Shown one piece after another: positions 1 to 8,844 of a stretch of 32,811 nucleotides of DNA. The notes beneath the pieces are model-generated. The model was not told the origin of the DNA. It saw only the letters and a list, made by a program, of their open reading frames with translations, and ran no database searches. The DNA is from JBDSZL01 sp039925145 (GTDB lineage Bacteria > Acidobacteriota > Vicinamibacteria > Vicinamibacterales > SCN-69-37): positions 1-32,811 of the forward strand of contig JBDSZL010000024.1 in assembly GCA_039925145.1 (NCBI GenBank), given 5' to 3'. Position 1 is the stretch's first letter, and the number at the start of each line of letters is the position of its first letter. The translations under genes and the position numbers were made by a program.

Positions 1-2
1 AC

Positions 3-734
3 CCAGTCGTTCGCCCCCCGAATGGCGCGGCGTTGTTCACGGACGATTTCGAAGCCGGCCAACTCGACGCAAAGAAGTGGACCAGCCACGTGAGTGGCGA
101 TCAAACAATCGGCGTGACGACGGAGAAGGTCGCCCACGGCAGGCAGGCGCTCAAAGCGCGCCTTCCCGCGGGAGTGGCAGGAAGCACCTCTTGGGCCTTG
201 GTCGGGACGATGCTCCCGGCGGCCCTTCGAGACCATTTCTACGGGCGAGCGTACGTCTACATCAGTGGCCTCGCAGGCGCTCACAACGTCTACATGAACG
301 CGGGCACCACCGGTTTTCCGATTTCCGACTTCCTGGAGATCGGGTCAAATGGCGGCAACTTCATGATTTCGTATCAGCAGAACGCGCCGGCCGAAGGGCA
401 TCCCCGCAGTGAGACCACCGCCCGTCAGAGCACGCCGCCGATTGGCCGCTGGTTCTGCCTGGAGTGGGAACTGACTAACAAGCCTGAGAATCGAATCGCG
501 CTGTGGGTAGACGGGACACTCGTCGCCAATAAGGCGTTCGCATTCAATCCCGTGAATGCGCGCGATACCGAGGGGCGTTTGACGAGTGGCTTGGTGCCCG
601 GTGGATTCACCGAGTTCAACATCGGATTCCGAGCCTGGAGCCGAGCGGGCGGAAACATGGAAGACGTCAACATCTACTACGACGACATCGCCCTTGGCGA
701 CAAGCCCATTGGGCAATTGACGCCCGTCCGCTGA
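3..734 (+). CDS. Secreted concanavalin-A-like (Cip1/polysaccharide-lyase-like) protein, 5' truncated
   Basis: The frame is open from the first bases of the window, so the true start and probable signal peptide lie upstream. The visible part is about 243 residues. It begins with a DDFE motif typical of laminarin/Cip1-type jelly-roll domains, and continues with alternating beta-strand-like segments, a central W-F-C-L-E-W-E strand, a following WVDG turn and a closing YYDDIALG strand. This order (FxDDFE ... W.C.EWE ... WVDG ... YDDI) resembles Cip1-like or LamG-like carbohydrate-binding or lyase folds from soil bacteria. I see no certain catalytic residues, so binding or cleavage of a polysaccharide is inference. 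The gene ends 15 bases before a perfect terminator hairpin and converges on the isomerase gene of the next operon. Confidence 0.6.
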   Translation, partial: PVVRPPNGAALFTDDFEAGQLDAKKWTSHVSGDQTIGVTTEKVAHGRQALKARLPAGVAGSTSWALVGTMLPAALRDHFYGRAYVYISGLAGAHNVYMNAGTTGFPISDFLEIGSNGGNFMISYQQNAPAEGHPRSETTARQSTPPIGRWFCLEWELTNKPENRIALWVDGTLVANKAFAFNPVNARDTEGRLTSGLVPGGFTEFNIGFRAWSRAGGNMEDVNIYYDDIALGDKPIGQLTPVR

Positions 735-749
735 ACCTCAATCGTTGCA

Positions 750-790
750 GGCCGTCCACACGAAGGCCCTGTGTGGACGGCCATCTTTCT
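750..790 (+). terminator. Rho-independent terminator after the Cip1-like gene
   Basis: A perfect 12-bp stem, GGCCGTCCACAC (750-761) paired with GTGTGGACGGCC (771-782), encloses a 9-base loop and is followed by the T-rich ATCTTTCT. It begins 15 bases after the stop codon at 734. The other side of the hairpin is not T-rich, so it probably terminates only plus-strand transcription. The remaining bases to 861, before the convergent isomerase gene, hold nothing I recognise. Confidence 0.85.
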
Positions 791-861
791 GGCTGGCGGC
801 TTCCGCTGCCGATCTGCACCTGCCGCTGCGCTCGATTAGCAACCGCGCACGCTCCGCGACA

Positions 862-1773
862 TCAAGCCTGGTATCGCTGGCGGAGCAGTTTCAACATGTG
901 CAAGTTGATCTCGGCCTGGCTGGCGACCGGCGCCTGCGTGTTGGGCAGCGTCGGCATGTAGTTGGGCGGGCCGAACTCCGTCAGGAACGTCAACGACGGG
1001 GCGCCCGCCTGCCGGCGCAACTCCACGACGCGATCCCACCAGGCCAGGTGCTGGTCCACAGTGCTGCGCCATTCCACTGCGCGCGGATCGTTGACCTGTG
1101 GTCCCTGCGCGTGGCCAACCCGCGCGTGGATGTGCCGCGTCCGTTGGAGCGCGATCTCTACCGTCTCCTGTTGATCCTGCAGCAGGGATTCGTGGACATT
1201 GCACCAGTGAGAGATGTCCAGCGTGAGCGTCATGTCGGGTAGCTGCTCCAGCAGATGGCGCGCGACAGGCGCGGAATAGCACATCCGGGAACGGTGGGTT
1301 TCGTGATGGATGGGCACGCCACTCGATCGGCTCAGCCCGAGCGTCACATCTACCAGCCGCCGGTTCTGCTCGACGGTGAAGAAGTCCCGACCCGAGTGGC
1401 AGTTGATATAGATGGGGCGCATGGCGATGGCGCCCCTGAGGCTGGATTCAAACTGCTCCTGATGGCTGACAAACCCTGGATCCTTTCCAGCGGCTAGCAG
1501 CCCGAACACAAGGCCATGTTCTCGGGTGGCGTTGACAAGCCGCTCCCGAGCGTCGGCGTCCGTCGGATACCACAGCTCGAGACCATCGTACCCCTGACCT
1601 TTGATCTTCCGGCAAAAGTCCTCGATTGAATCGGTATCGCCCCAGTTGGTCGCGAGAATCACGATCTTCATTGCCGGGGTTCGCGGACCGGCGACTGATT
1701 GGGCGGTGAGCGTCCCGGCGCCGAGCGCAGCGCCGAGACGGAGAGACGTTTCGATGAAGTCGCGACGTTTCAT
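862..1773 (-). CDS. Tat-exported sugar phosphate isomerase/epimerase-like TIM-barrel protein
   Basis: A 303-residue xylose-isomerase-like TIM barrel (AP endonuclease 2 superfamily). I chose the ATG at 1773 because it gives MKRRDFIE, a twin-arginine signal followed by a hydrophobic stretch to about residue 29. An upstream in-frame start at 1842 would only add a low-complexity tail overlapping the previous gene. Likely metal and catalytic positions are Glu in HHETHR, Asp/His in LDISHW, His in HARVGH and Glu near the end in LTEFGP. These match the E-D-H-E layout of the family. It is the last gene of the minus-strand operon, 16 bases after the PSCyt1/LRR gene. The export signal is unusual for a sugar-phosphate enzyme and suggests a free or oxidised sugar substrate in the periplasm (inference). 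The exact substrate is unknown. Confidence 0.85.
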   Translation of the reverse strand: MKRRDFIETSLRLGAALGAGTLTAQSVAGPRTPAMKIVILATNWGDTDSIEDFCRKIKGQGYDGLELWYPTDADARERLVNATREHGLVFGLLAAGKDPGFVSHQEQFESSLRGAIAMRPIYINCHSGRDFFTVEQNRRLVDVTLGLSRSSGVPIHHETHRSRMCYSAPVARHLLEQLPDMTLTLDISHWCNVHESLLQDQQETVEIALQRTRHIHARVGHAQGPQVNDPRAVEWRSTVDQHLAWWDRVVELRRQAGAPSLTFLTEFGPPNYMPTLPNTQAPVASQAEINLHMLKLLRQRYQA

Positions 1774-1789
1774 GGTGTGACCTGCTGGT

Positions 1790-3322
1790 TCACGGGTTGG
1801 AGTTCCGGGATGCGGTGGGCGGAGTCGAACGGGCGATCTCAACGGGCACGGACAGCGAGCCCACGATCTCAGCTCGAGGATACTTGCTGCGAAGCTGCGC
1901 GACCGTCTCGGTGCTCACGCGGGTGTCGCCGACGAAGAGACGTCGCAAGGACGGTAGCGGAGGCGATTGTTCGGCCAGCCCATCGTCGACGGCGGTGCCG
2001 TAGATATTCAACAGCTCCAGACCAGAGGCTCCGGCGAGCGCCTGCAGCCCGCGGTTGGTCACCGGTGTTCGCCTGAGATTCAGCTCTCGCACGGCCGACG
2101 ACAGGCCGAGCGCCACGAGTCCATCGTCGGTGACCTGCGTGTCGGCGAGCGTGATGCGGATGCACTCCCGCAGCAGGGCGCCTACCATCGCGAGCTGCTC
2201 GTTGCCAAATGCCGTGGGCGACGTCGCGACCACGAACTCCAGGTCGGCTGACGATTGGCCCGTGAAGTGGAACCAGTCGCGATACGGCGCAGGCAGCTTG
2301 GCTAGCGATCCCTCCAGCGTGGCGCGGCGTTGGGCCTGCTGCTCGAGCTTTCGCTTGTCCTCGCTCTCTTGCCGCGCGACGAGCTGGGGATCGGGCAAGA
2401 GGCGATATCCCGGCACCAGAAACGGTGTGATGACCGCAGGCGCTTCCTTCGCCGCCACGCGCGTCTCACCGGAGGCCCCCCCTTCAATCCACCAGTGCAG
2501 CAGATCGATCTCGGCCTGGTTGAGCTGCGGCATGCTTTTCGGCGGCATGTGCTTGTCGTTCTCGACCGGCAGCAGAACCGCCTGAATCAGCCGACTCTCC
2601 TTGGCACGCCCCGGGAACACCGCCGGACCGTGCGAACCACCCGCGAGTGCAGCCCCCAGGGAATCGAGCCGCAGTCGGCTGTTTTGTCTTCCGGGCCCAT
2701 GGCAGCGTTGGCACTTCGTCGCCAGGATCGGATGCACGAGATCCGCGTAGACCTCAATCGTTTCGCCAAGGGGAGGCAAAATTTCGAGGGCGGCCGGATC
2801 AGGCCGCCAGGGCGCATTGGCGAAGGGACTGCCATGCACCATCACGCCGCCAAAATGGCCCGCAGCGATCATGGGAAGAGCAGCGATCGCCCACGCCGAG
2901 AATCGGACCACAGGGACATCTTTCAGCTGCAGTGTCCCCAGGGACAACCAGCAGAGCGCCGTGAAACCGCTGGCCAACCAGAGGTGCGGCTGGAGCAGGT
3001 CAGGATCGTGACCGCCACCCTGCGCCAAGGCATACCCGGTGGCGACTGCGACGGAGGCCGAGACCGCGACCACCAGCCAGAGGAAGTGGCGCAGCACCGG
3101 CTCGTTTTTTTGGTGGGCAACGCCCCAGGCCTCGAAGGCCGCCAATGCGATCAAAATCCCGATGGGCAGGTGCAGCACCAGCGGATGGAAGCCGCCGGTG
3201 AAGAGCAGCCAGCGCGACGACTCACCTGGACCGCTCGCGAAGCGAAAGGGCACCAGGACGAAACCGCCGCCAATGAGCAGGCACGCCCCCGCTCGCAGAC
3301 AGGCATTGGCTCGCGCAGACAT
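1790..3322 (-). CDS. Membrane protein with DUF2231-like segment, planctomycete-type cytochrome c domain and LRRs
   Basis: 510 residues with three parts. Residues 10-165 hold several membrane segments, including HPLVLHLPIGI near 46-56, as in DUF2231 proteins. Residues 190-280 are a PSCyt1 domain with the haem motif CQRCH (C204, C207, H208) and a likely distal ligand in HMPPKSM (M259). Residues 375-490 are leucine-rich repeats with recurring TDDGL/TNRGL and LNLRRT units. A membrane-anchored electron-transfer or structural protein is expected; the partner is unknown. The ATG at 3322 lies one base after the DUF1501 stop, which implies translational coupling. Proteins of this layout commonly sit beside DUF1501 and PSD1 genes in Planctomycetes, Verrucomicrobia and Acidobacteria. 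Confidence 0.85.
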   Translation of the reverse strand: MSARANACLRAGACLLIGGGFVLVPFRFASGPGESSRWLLFTGGFHPLVLHLPIGILIALAAFEAWGVAHQKNEPVLRHFLWLVVAVSASVAVATGYALAQGGGHDPDLLQPHLWLASGFTALCWLSLGTLQLKDVPVVRFSAWAIAALPMIAAGHFGGVMVHGSPFANAPWRPDPAALEILPPLGETIEVYADLVHPILATKCQRCHGPGRQNSRLRLDSLGAALAGGSHGPAVFPGRAKESRLIQAVLLPVENDKHMPPKSMPQLNQAEIDLLHWWIEGGASGETRVAAKEAPAVITPFLVPGYRLLPDPQLVARQESEDKRKLEQQAQRRATLEGSLAKLPAPYRDWFHFTGQSSADLEFVVATSPTAFGNEQLAMVGALLRECIRITLADTQVTDDGLVALGLSSAVRELNLRRTPVTNRGLQALAGASGLELLNIYGTAVDDGLAEQSPPLPSLRRLFVGDTRVSTETVAQLRSKYPRAEIVGSLSVPVEIARSTPPTASRNSNP

Positions 3323-3323
3323 G

Positions 3324-4805
3324 CTAGGCGAATATCTCGTGCACGACGCGGGGCGTGGTCATGACGCCGGTGAGCCGTTGGTTCAAACCCTGAAACGGAA
3401 ACACGTGCCGCTGCGAATCGAGTCCCAGCAGGTGCAACAGGGTCGCCTGCAAATCGCGCACATGGACAGGATTCTTCGCGATGGAGAATCCGAGCGGATC
3501 GGTCTCGCCGTGGACCATGCCGGCCTTGACGCCTGCTCCCGCGAGCCAGATGGTGAAGGCCTCCTTGTGGTGATCGCGCCCGAACACGTTGGTCTTCACG
3601 CCGGCACGCAGCTCGCGCATCGGTGTGCGCCCGAACTCGCCGCCCCACACCACGAGCGTGTCCTCGAGCAGGCCGCGCTGCTTCAAATCTTTGATGAGCG
3701 CCGCGATCGGCCGATCGATCTCGGCGCATTTCTTGGGCAGCCCTTGATCGAGATTGGCGTCGCCGGTGCCATGGTGATCCCAGCCCCAATCGTAGAGCTG
3801 GATGAAACGCACGCCGCGCTCGGCCAGCCGCCGCGCCAGCAGGCAGTTGTTCGCGAACGATTCAGTCCCCGGCTTGGTGCCATACATCGCGTGCACCGAC
3901 GCTGGTTCCTTCGAGATATCGAGCGCGTCGCTGGCGTGGAGCTGCATGCGAAACGCCATCTCGTACTGGGACACGCGCGTGAGGATTTCCGGATCGCCTG
4001 CCTCCTGGTGGGCACGCTGGTTCACCTCGTCAATCGTGTCGAGCATGCGTCGGCGCAGGTCGCGGTCGATGCCGGCTGGGTTGGACAGGTAGAGCACCGG
4101 ATCGCCTTCCGAGCGACACTGCACGCCCTGGTGCACCGACGGGAGAAATCCCGCACTCCAGGCGGACTTCCCGGCGTCCGGGTTCTTGCCGCCTGACAGC
4201 AGCACGATGAACCCCGGCAAGTTCTGATTCTCAGTACCCAAACCGTAGGTGACCCACGATCCGAGCGACGCGTGCCCCTGGATGGGATTGCCGGTGTGCA
4301 TCAGGAGTTGCGCGGGGGCGTGGTTGAACTGGTCGGTCTGCATCGACTTGATCATGCAGATCTCGTCGACGATCTCGCCGAAGTGAGGCAGAATCTCGGC
4401 GACCATCCGGCCGCTCTTCCCGACGGGCTTGAACGCGTGGCGGGGGGCCAGCATCGACGGAATTCCCGTGAGAAACGCGAACCGGTGCCCTTCGAGGAAT
4501 TCCTTGGGGCAGTCCTTGCCGTCGAGCTTGAACAACTCGGGCTTGTAGTCGAAGAGCTCGAGCTGGCTGGGCGCGCCCGCCATGTGCAGAAAAATGACGC
4601 GCTTCGCGCGGGCAGGGAAGTGTGGTGCCCGGGCCTGGAGCGGGTTCGCGACCAAACCAGCGGCCGGCTGGTCCGCCGCGAAGAGCCGCCCGGTCTGGCT
4701 GGCGACCCACATGGCGCCGAGGCCGGCCATCGACTCCTTGAGAAAGTACCGCCGGGTCACATGGCCTACGAGGTCGTGTTGCAACTGACGGCGCAGGTTC
4801 ATCAA
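3324..4805 (-). CDS. Tat-exported DUF1501 (sulfatase-like fold) protein
   Basis: 493 residues, the usual DUF1501 length. The N-terminus carries a twin-arginine signal (TRRYFLK, arginines at 18-19) followed by a hydrophobic run to about residue 45. Family hallmarks are visible: FLHMAGAPSQLELFDYKP near residue 72, WGGEFGRTP near 388 and GRDHH about 20 residues later, which in related alkaline-phosphatase-fold enzymes would hold metal ligands. DUF1501 proteins are almost always encoded next to PSD1 (DUF1549/DUF1553) proteins, as here. The PSD1 stop lies 25 bases upstream and the PSCyt1/LRR start 1 base downstream. The biochemical role of the family is not settled; hydrolysis of a sulfate or phosphate ester is inferred only from the fold. 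Confidence 0.9.
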   Translation of the reverse strand: MMNLRRQLQHDLVGHVTRRYFLKESMAGLGAMWVASQTGRLFAADQPAAGLVANPLQARAPHFPARAKRVIFLHMAGAPSQLELFDYKPELFKLDGKDCPKEFLEGHRFAFLTGIPSMLAPRHAFKPVGKSGRMVAEILPHFGEIVDEICMIKSMQTDQFNHAPAQLLMHTGNPIQGHASLGSWVTYGLGTENQNLPGFIVLLSGGKNPDAGKSAWSAGFLPSVHQGVQCRSEGDPVLYLSNPAGIDRDLRRRMLDTIDEVNQRAHQEAGDPEILTRVSQYEMAFRMQLHASDALDISKEPASVHAMYGTKPGTESFANNCLLARRLAERGVRFIQLYDWGWDHHGTGDANLDQGLPKKCAEIDRPIAALIKDLKQRGLLEDTLVVWGGEFGRTPMRELRAGVKTNVFGRDHHKEAFTIWLAGAGVKAGMVHGETDPLGFSIAKNPVHVRDLQATLLHLLGLDSQRHVFPFQGLNQRLTGVMTTPRVVHEIFA

Positions 4806-4830
4806 GTCAACTCCTCGAGAATCGATTCAC

Positions 4831-7779
4831 TCATCTGGTCAGAAACTCGTCCAGATTCATAATCGCGCTGGCGACGACGGTCAGGGCCGCCTCGGAGGCG
4901 GAAGGCGAGAGGCCGGTTACGAGGGCTGGATGAGTCGCGTAATGTTGCAGGGAATCGCGATAGAGCGACAGCATCGCATTGACGTCGGCGGCGCTCGGCT
5001 CTCGAAGCAGCGCGCGCCGGAGTGCACGGCGAATCCAGGTTTCGGGAGTATCGGCGCTCTCGCCCCGCGCCCATCGAGCCAGTTGCTGCGCGGACTCCAC
5101 ATACACCGGGTCGTTCAACGTCACCAACGCTTGCAGCGGCGTGTTGGTGGGAATGCGCCGTGCGATGCAGACATCCCGCGACGGCGCGTCGAAGGTCATG
5201 AGGCTGGGATAAGGTGTCGCGCGTTTCAGGAAGGTATAGATCGAACGCCGATACCGGTCCTCGCCTTTGGAGGTTTCCCATCGGCCCGAGTTGTACGCCG
5301 AGCGCCAGATCCCTGCGGGCTGCGGAGGCATCACCGGCGGCCCGAACTGCTTGCGCGAGAGCAGACCCGACACAGCCAAGGCATTGTCCCGCATCATTTC
5401 CGCGGTGAGCCGCTGCCGGGGTCCGCGACTGAGTAACTGATTGCGAGGATCCTTTTCCAACTTGTCCCGTGACACGGTCGAGGCCTGCCGATAGGTCGCG
5501 GAGGAAACCAGTTCTCGCAGCAGGCGTTTGACGCTCCAGCCCAGTTCATTCTGAAACCGCAAGGCCAGGTGGTCGAGCAACTCGGGATGGGTGGGCGCCA
5601 TGCCCGCGCTCCCGAAGTCTTCCAGCGTCTCGACGATGCCTAACCCAAAGAGTTGCTCCCAGAAACGATTTACCGCGACGCGCGCAGTGAGGGGGTTCTC
5701 CGGCGCAACCAGCCAGCGGGCAAGCGCCATGCGATCGGGCCGGTCGGTCTGTGGCAATGGGTGCAGCAATGCCGGCACCCCTGCCGTCACCTGCTTGCCC
5801 TTGTTCAGCCAGTTGCCGCGGGAAAACACGTTGGTGACGCGTCGGTAGCCCTGGGGGAGATCGCGCATGACGGGTACGCGCGTCGTCGTCATGGCGCCAA
5901 TGGCGATTTGGGCCTGTGTCCGCCGCGCCAGAGCATCGACCACCGCGGGAGCCCCGAGCGTTTCGGTCCACGCTGGTCGATCGCTGACGGAAAGACGGAA
6001 CCGTCGCAGCACGGGCTGCTGGGCACCGTCATGCCCGGCGGTGTGGTGCAGCGTGACGCGAAGCGACGCGCCCTCGGGCAGCCGTACCGGCGTCTTCGGC
6101 ACGAACACGACCCAATGCGGGTAGTGCTGTTTGGGATACGCACCCCATCCCTGTGGATTGCGATCCAGGGACTGCTCCGGCGCGGTGCGCGACTGCGGCT
6201 CATCCGCCACGGCGTGGGTCAGCTTGACGGGAGTCTCGGCGCCACTGGCCGTCACCACCGCGACCTCGATGAACGAGACGATGAAAGGATCGGCCGGTGT
6301 TGCGACGCTCCGGTCGGGGGGCATCAGCGCGTCGATGCGGAGCGCCGTCAGTTGAGAGGCCTTGCTGCGACCGCGCACGGTATGTACGGTGCCGCGCGGG
6401 GTATCGGGTCCCGTCTGCAAATACTGGATGCCCTCACGATCCCGCAGGACAGAGAGCACGACCCCCTCGCTCGAGCCAGCCGCCGAGTAGTCGAGCGGAG
6501 CCCAGGCTGTTTCCGCCGTCAGTTTGCGCAGTGGTCCGGCGTAGTCGTCCTCAGCCCGCGCCAATTCACGTTGCAGGCGGAACAACTTCTCTTCGTCGTC
6601 TGGGTTCGTCGCCACCGCCAGGGTCGGAAAATCGTCCGAGGTGTCGTGGTCGGCCGTGTTGTTGAAGAAGTCGAGGAACCGATAGTAGCTCTCGTTCGGA
6701 AACGGATCATACGGATGGGAGTGGCACTGGGTGCACGCGAAGGTGGTGCCCATCCAGGCCTGCCAGGTCGTGTTGACGCGATCGATCGCGGCGACGATTC
6801 GAAACTCCTCGTCATCCGTGCCGCCCTCCGCGTTGGTCATGCTGTTGCGGTGGAACGCCGTCGCAATGAGGTCGTCGGGCTGCGGATCGGGCAGTAGATC
6901 GCCAGCCGTTTGCTTGATGGTGAACTGATCGAACGGCAGGTCGGCATTGAGCGCGCGGATCACCCAGTTCCGATACGCCCAAATCTGGCGTTCGTTGTCC
7001 CGCTCGAAGCCCTGGGTGTCCGCGTAGCGCGCCAGGTCGAGCCACGGCGTCGCCCAACGTTCTCCAAAGTGCGGTGACGCGAGCAGGCGATCCACCGCGC
7101 GGTCATAGGCGTCAGGCCGAGTGTCGGCCAAATACGAATCCAATTCCTCCGTCGAGGGCGGCAGTCCAGTCAGGTCCAACGTGACGCGTCGGAAAAGCCG
7201 CGCCTTGTCCTGTTCGGGTTCGGGCTGCAGTCCGGCCTTCTCCAAGCGGGCGAGCACGAACGCATCGATCTCATTCTTCACCCACGCGGGTGCGTGGACC
7301 TTGGGGACCGGCTGGGGTTGAGGCCGAACGTATGCCCAGTGCTCTTCCCAGCGGGCGCCTTGCTCGATCCACCTCTTGAGCAAGGCGACCTCCCGGGATG
7401 AAAGCGGGCCTCCGTGGTCCGCTGGCGGCATCCGGTAGTTCGCCTCACTGGAAGAGATGCGACGGATCAACTCTGAGCTGCCGGGATCGCCCGCAACCAC
7501 GATCCTTTTGCCGGACTCTCCGGCGCCCTGGACGTCGCTCTGATAGATGAAAGAGACGCCACCCGCCTTTTTCACGCCGCCGTGGCAACTCGTGCACTTG
7601 GCCGTGAAAATCGGCCGGATGTGCTGACGAAATTCGACCCGGTCCGGCAGGTTCTCGCGCGCGCCTTGCCACCCGCAGCCGGCGAGCACGGCCGCTGCGA
7701 CCAGACAGGCCAAACGCTCGAAGTGGCGCGACACCCTCGTCGAGCGGGGGGATTCGGATTTGGAAGCCCGTAAGAACAT
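4831..7779 (-). CDS. PSD1 and cytochrome c domain lipoprotein (PSCyt1-DUF1549-DUF1553)
   Basis: 982 residues from the ATG at 7779. An in-frame ATG at 7812 is equally possible and adds 11 residues. A hydrophobic stretch ends in the lipobox LAGC (Cys 35 from 7779), so the protein is probably a lipoprotein. Next come a PSCyt1 domain with CTSCHG (about 62-67) and a YRMPP distal-ligand motif, and DUF1549 with DLTGLPPS and a second CTQCHSHPYDP motif near 348. The C-terminal DUF1553 begins near 650 and includes NRFWEQLFGLG and TPLQALVTLNDP. It is the first gene of a four-gene operon and starts opposite the AraC-type regulator. The family is widespread in Planctomycetes and is suspected to act in degradation of complex carbohydrates, but no reaction is established. 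Confidence 0.92.
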   Translation of the reverse strand: MFLRASKSESPRSTRVSRHFERLACLVAAAVLAGCGWQGARENLPDRVEFRQHIRPIFTAKCTSCHGGVKKAGGVSFIYQSDVQGAGESGKRIVVAGDPGSSELIRRISSSEANYRMPPADHGGPLSSREVALLKRWIEQGARWEEHWAYVRPQPQPVPKVHAPAWVKNEIDAFVLARLEKAGLQPEPEQDKARLFRRVTLDLTGLPPSTEELDSYLADTRPDAYDRAVDRLLASPHFGERWATPWLDLARYADTQGFERDNERQIWAYRNWVIRALNADLPFDQFTIKQTAGDLLPDPQPDDLIATAFHRNSMTNAEGGTDDEEFRIVAAIDRVNTTWQAWMGTTFACTQCHSHPYDPFPNESYYRFLDFFNNTADHDTSDDFPTLAVATNPDDEEKLFRLQRELARAEDDYAGPLRKLTAETAWAPLDYSAAGSSEGVVLSVLRDREGIQYLQTGPDTPRGTVHTVRGRSKASQLTALRIDALMPPDRSVATPADPFIVSFIEVAVVTASGAETPVKLTHAVADEPQSRTAPEQSLDRNPQGWGAYPKQHYPHWVVFVPKTPVRLPEGASLRVTLHHTAGHDGAQQPVLRRFRLSVSDRPAWTETLGAPAVVDALARRTQAQIAIGAMTTTRVPVMRDLPQGYRRVTNVFSRGNWLNKGKQVTAGVPALLHPLPQTDRPDRMALARWLVAPENPLTARVAVNRFWEQLFGLGIVETLEDFGSAGMAPTHPELLDHLALRFQNELGWSVKRLLRELVSSATYRQASTVSRDKLEKDPRNQLLSRGPRQRLTAEMMRDNALAVSGLLSRKQFGPPVMPPQPAGIWRSAYNSGRWETSKGEDRYRRSIYTFLKRATPYPSLMTFDAPSRDVCIARRIPTNTPLQALVTLNDPVYVESAQQLARWARGESADTPETWIRRALRRALLREPSAADVNAMLSLYRDSLQHYATHPALVTGLSPSASEAALTVVASAIMNLDEFLTR

Positions 7780-7830
7780 GGGATTTCTCACGACGTGACG
7801 GCGTGGCGGCATGGTGTCGCGCGAGCTTGC

Positions 7831-7891
7831 AGTCTAGCCAATCCCGGGTGTCGTGTGTATGGATTGGACGGGCATCTGCATGGATTATCCT
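7831..7891. promoter_or_regulatory. Divergent promoter/operator region between the PSD1 operon and the AraC-type regulator
   Basis: ATGGATT occurs at 7859-7865 and again at 7880-7886, exactly 21 bp apart and in the same orientation. Two helical turns between direct half-sites is typical of AraC-family operators. CCAATCC at 7838-7844 is the inverted counterpart of GGATTGG at 7861-7867. A plus-strand promoter TTGGAC (7864-7869), 16 bases, TATCCT (7886-7891) would start transcription at or next to the ATG at 7898. A minus-strand -10-like TAGACT lies at 7836-7831. The half-sites overlap both putative promoters, so the regulator probably controls itself and the PSD1 operon. This is read from sequence only. 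Confidence 0.5.
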
Positions 7892-7897
7892 GCTGTC

Positions 7898-8755
7898 ATG
7901 GGGCCAGCTCGATCAATTACTCCGACACTGCCGGCCGCGCCCATCCTCTGTAACGAATTCCGGCGGGGTCGGAGCTACGCCGTCTGGCGGCCTCGCGGCA
8001 CCGATGACTGGCTGCTCATTCTCACGGTGGGGGGCACTGGGCGCATCGTGATTCCGGAGGGGGTGATTCGTCTGCAGACGGGCGACGCGGTGCTTTTTGC
8101 TCCGGGAGCGATGCAGGATTATGCGACCGACCAGGAGGCCGGGAGCTGGCATCTCCGGTGGGCGCACTTTCATCCCCGGCCACACTGGCTGCCCTGGCTC
8201 CGCTGGCCGCAAGTCGCGCCCAAGGTCGGCATCAGTCGCGTTGGCCACCTGACCGCCACTCCGATCGACAGCGCTTCGCAACGGATGCTGACCGCGCGCT
8301 GGCTCGCAGATCAGGGGTGGGAAGACATCGCGATGAACGCGCTGGAAGAGACTCTCCTTTGGTTGTTTCGGCTGACCGCAACGGCACAGAGGTCAGCCAT
8401 TGACGCGCGCATCCAGCAAGCCGCGCGCTATCTCGCCGCGCATCCGGAGGAGCCCTTTTCGCTGAGCAGGCTCGCAGCGCGGTGCGCGCTTTCACCCTCA
8501 CGCTTCAGTCATCTCTTTAGAGCGGAGCTGGGCATGACGCCGCAGCGGTTTTCCGAGAATTTGCGTCTGGAGCTGGCACGCCATCTGCTCGGCCAGACCA
8601 ACCTCTCAGTTTCAGAAATCGCGGCCGAGGTGGGCTTTGAAGACCCGTTGTATTTCTCCAGACGCTATCGCCACGCATTCGGCCACGCCCCAATCGCAGC
8701 CAGGAGGAATACCCCCCATTCACAGCGGCCGGTGAAGCCGCCGCTGCATTCGTAA
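7898..8755 (+). CDS. AraC family transcriptional regulator with cupin-like sensing domain
   Basis: 285 residues from ATG 7898. The N-terminal half has beta-rich cupin-like segments (LLILTVGGTGRIVIPEG, then GDAVLFAPGAMQDY). The C-terminal half, about residues 168-268, is a double helix-turn-helix AraC domain with FSLSRLAARCALSPSRFSHLF and LSVSEIAAEVGFEDPLYFSR, ending in the usual F-R-x(4)-P-type tail. The frame stays open back to a GTG at 7853 and an ATG at 7880. I prefer 7898 because a TTGGAC-N16-TATCCT promoter ends six bases before it, which would make the mRNA leaderless. The 7880 start has a GGACGG stretch in front and remains possible. It is transcribed divergently from the PSD1 operon, so it probably regulates that operon, perhaps in response to a sugar. 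Confidence 0.9.
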   Translation: MGPARSITPTLPAAPILCNEFRRGRSYAVWRPRGTDDWLLILTVGGTGRIVIPEGVIRLQTGDAVLFAPGAMQDYATDQEAGSWHLRWAHFHPRPHWLPWLRWPQVAPKVGISRVGHLTATPIDSASQRMLTARWLADQGWEDIAMNALEETLLWLFRLTATAQRSAIDARIQQAARYLAAHPEEPFSLSRLAARCALSPSRFSHLFRAELGMTPQRFSENLRLELARHLLGQTNLSVSEIAAEVGFEDPLYFSRRYRHAFGHAPIAARRNTPHSQRPVKPPLHS

Positions 8756-8844
8756 ATCGTCGAGAGAGCGAAAGGCCGCAGTGACGCCTGCCGCTGCAAC
8801 ACGAGCGTCGACCCATCGCGGTCGTCGGTCACATCTGCTGGAAT

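Noticed and set aside
2330..4196. Long plus-strand frames opposite the PSCyt1/LRR and DUF1501 genes
   Set aside because: No domain or signal is seen, and the composition is typical of antisense of GC-rich genes. The minus-strand genes have unmistakable family motifs and operon spacing.
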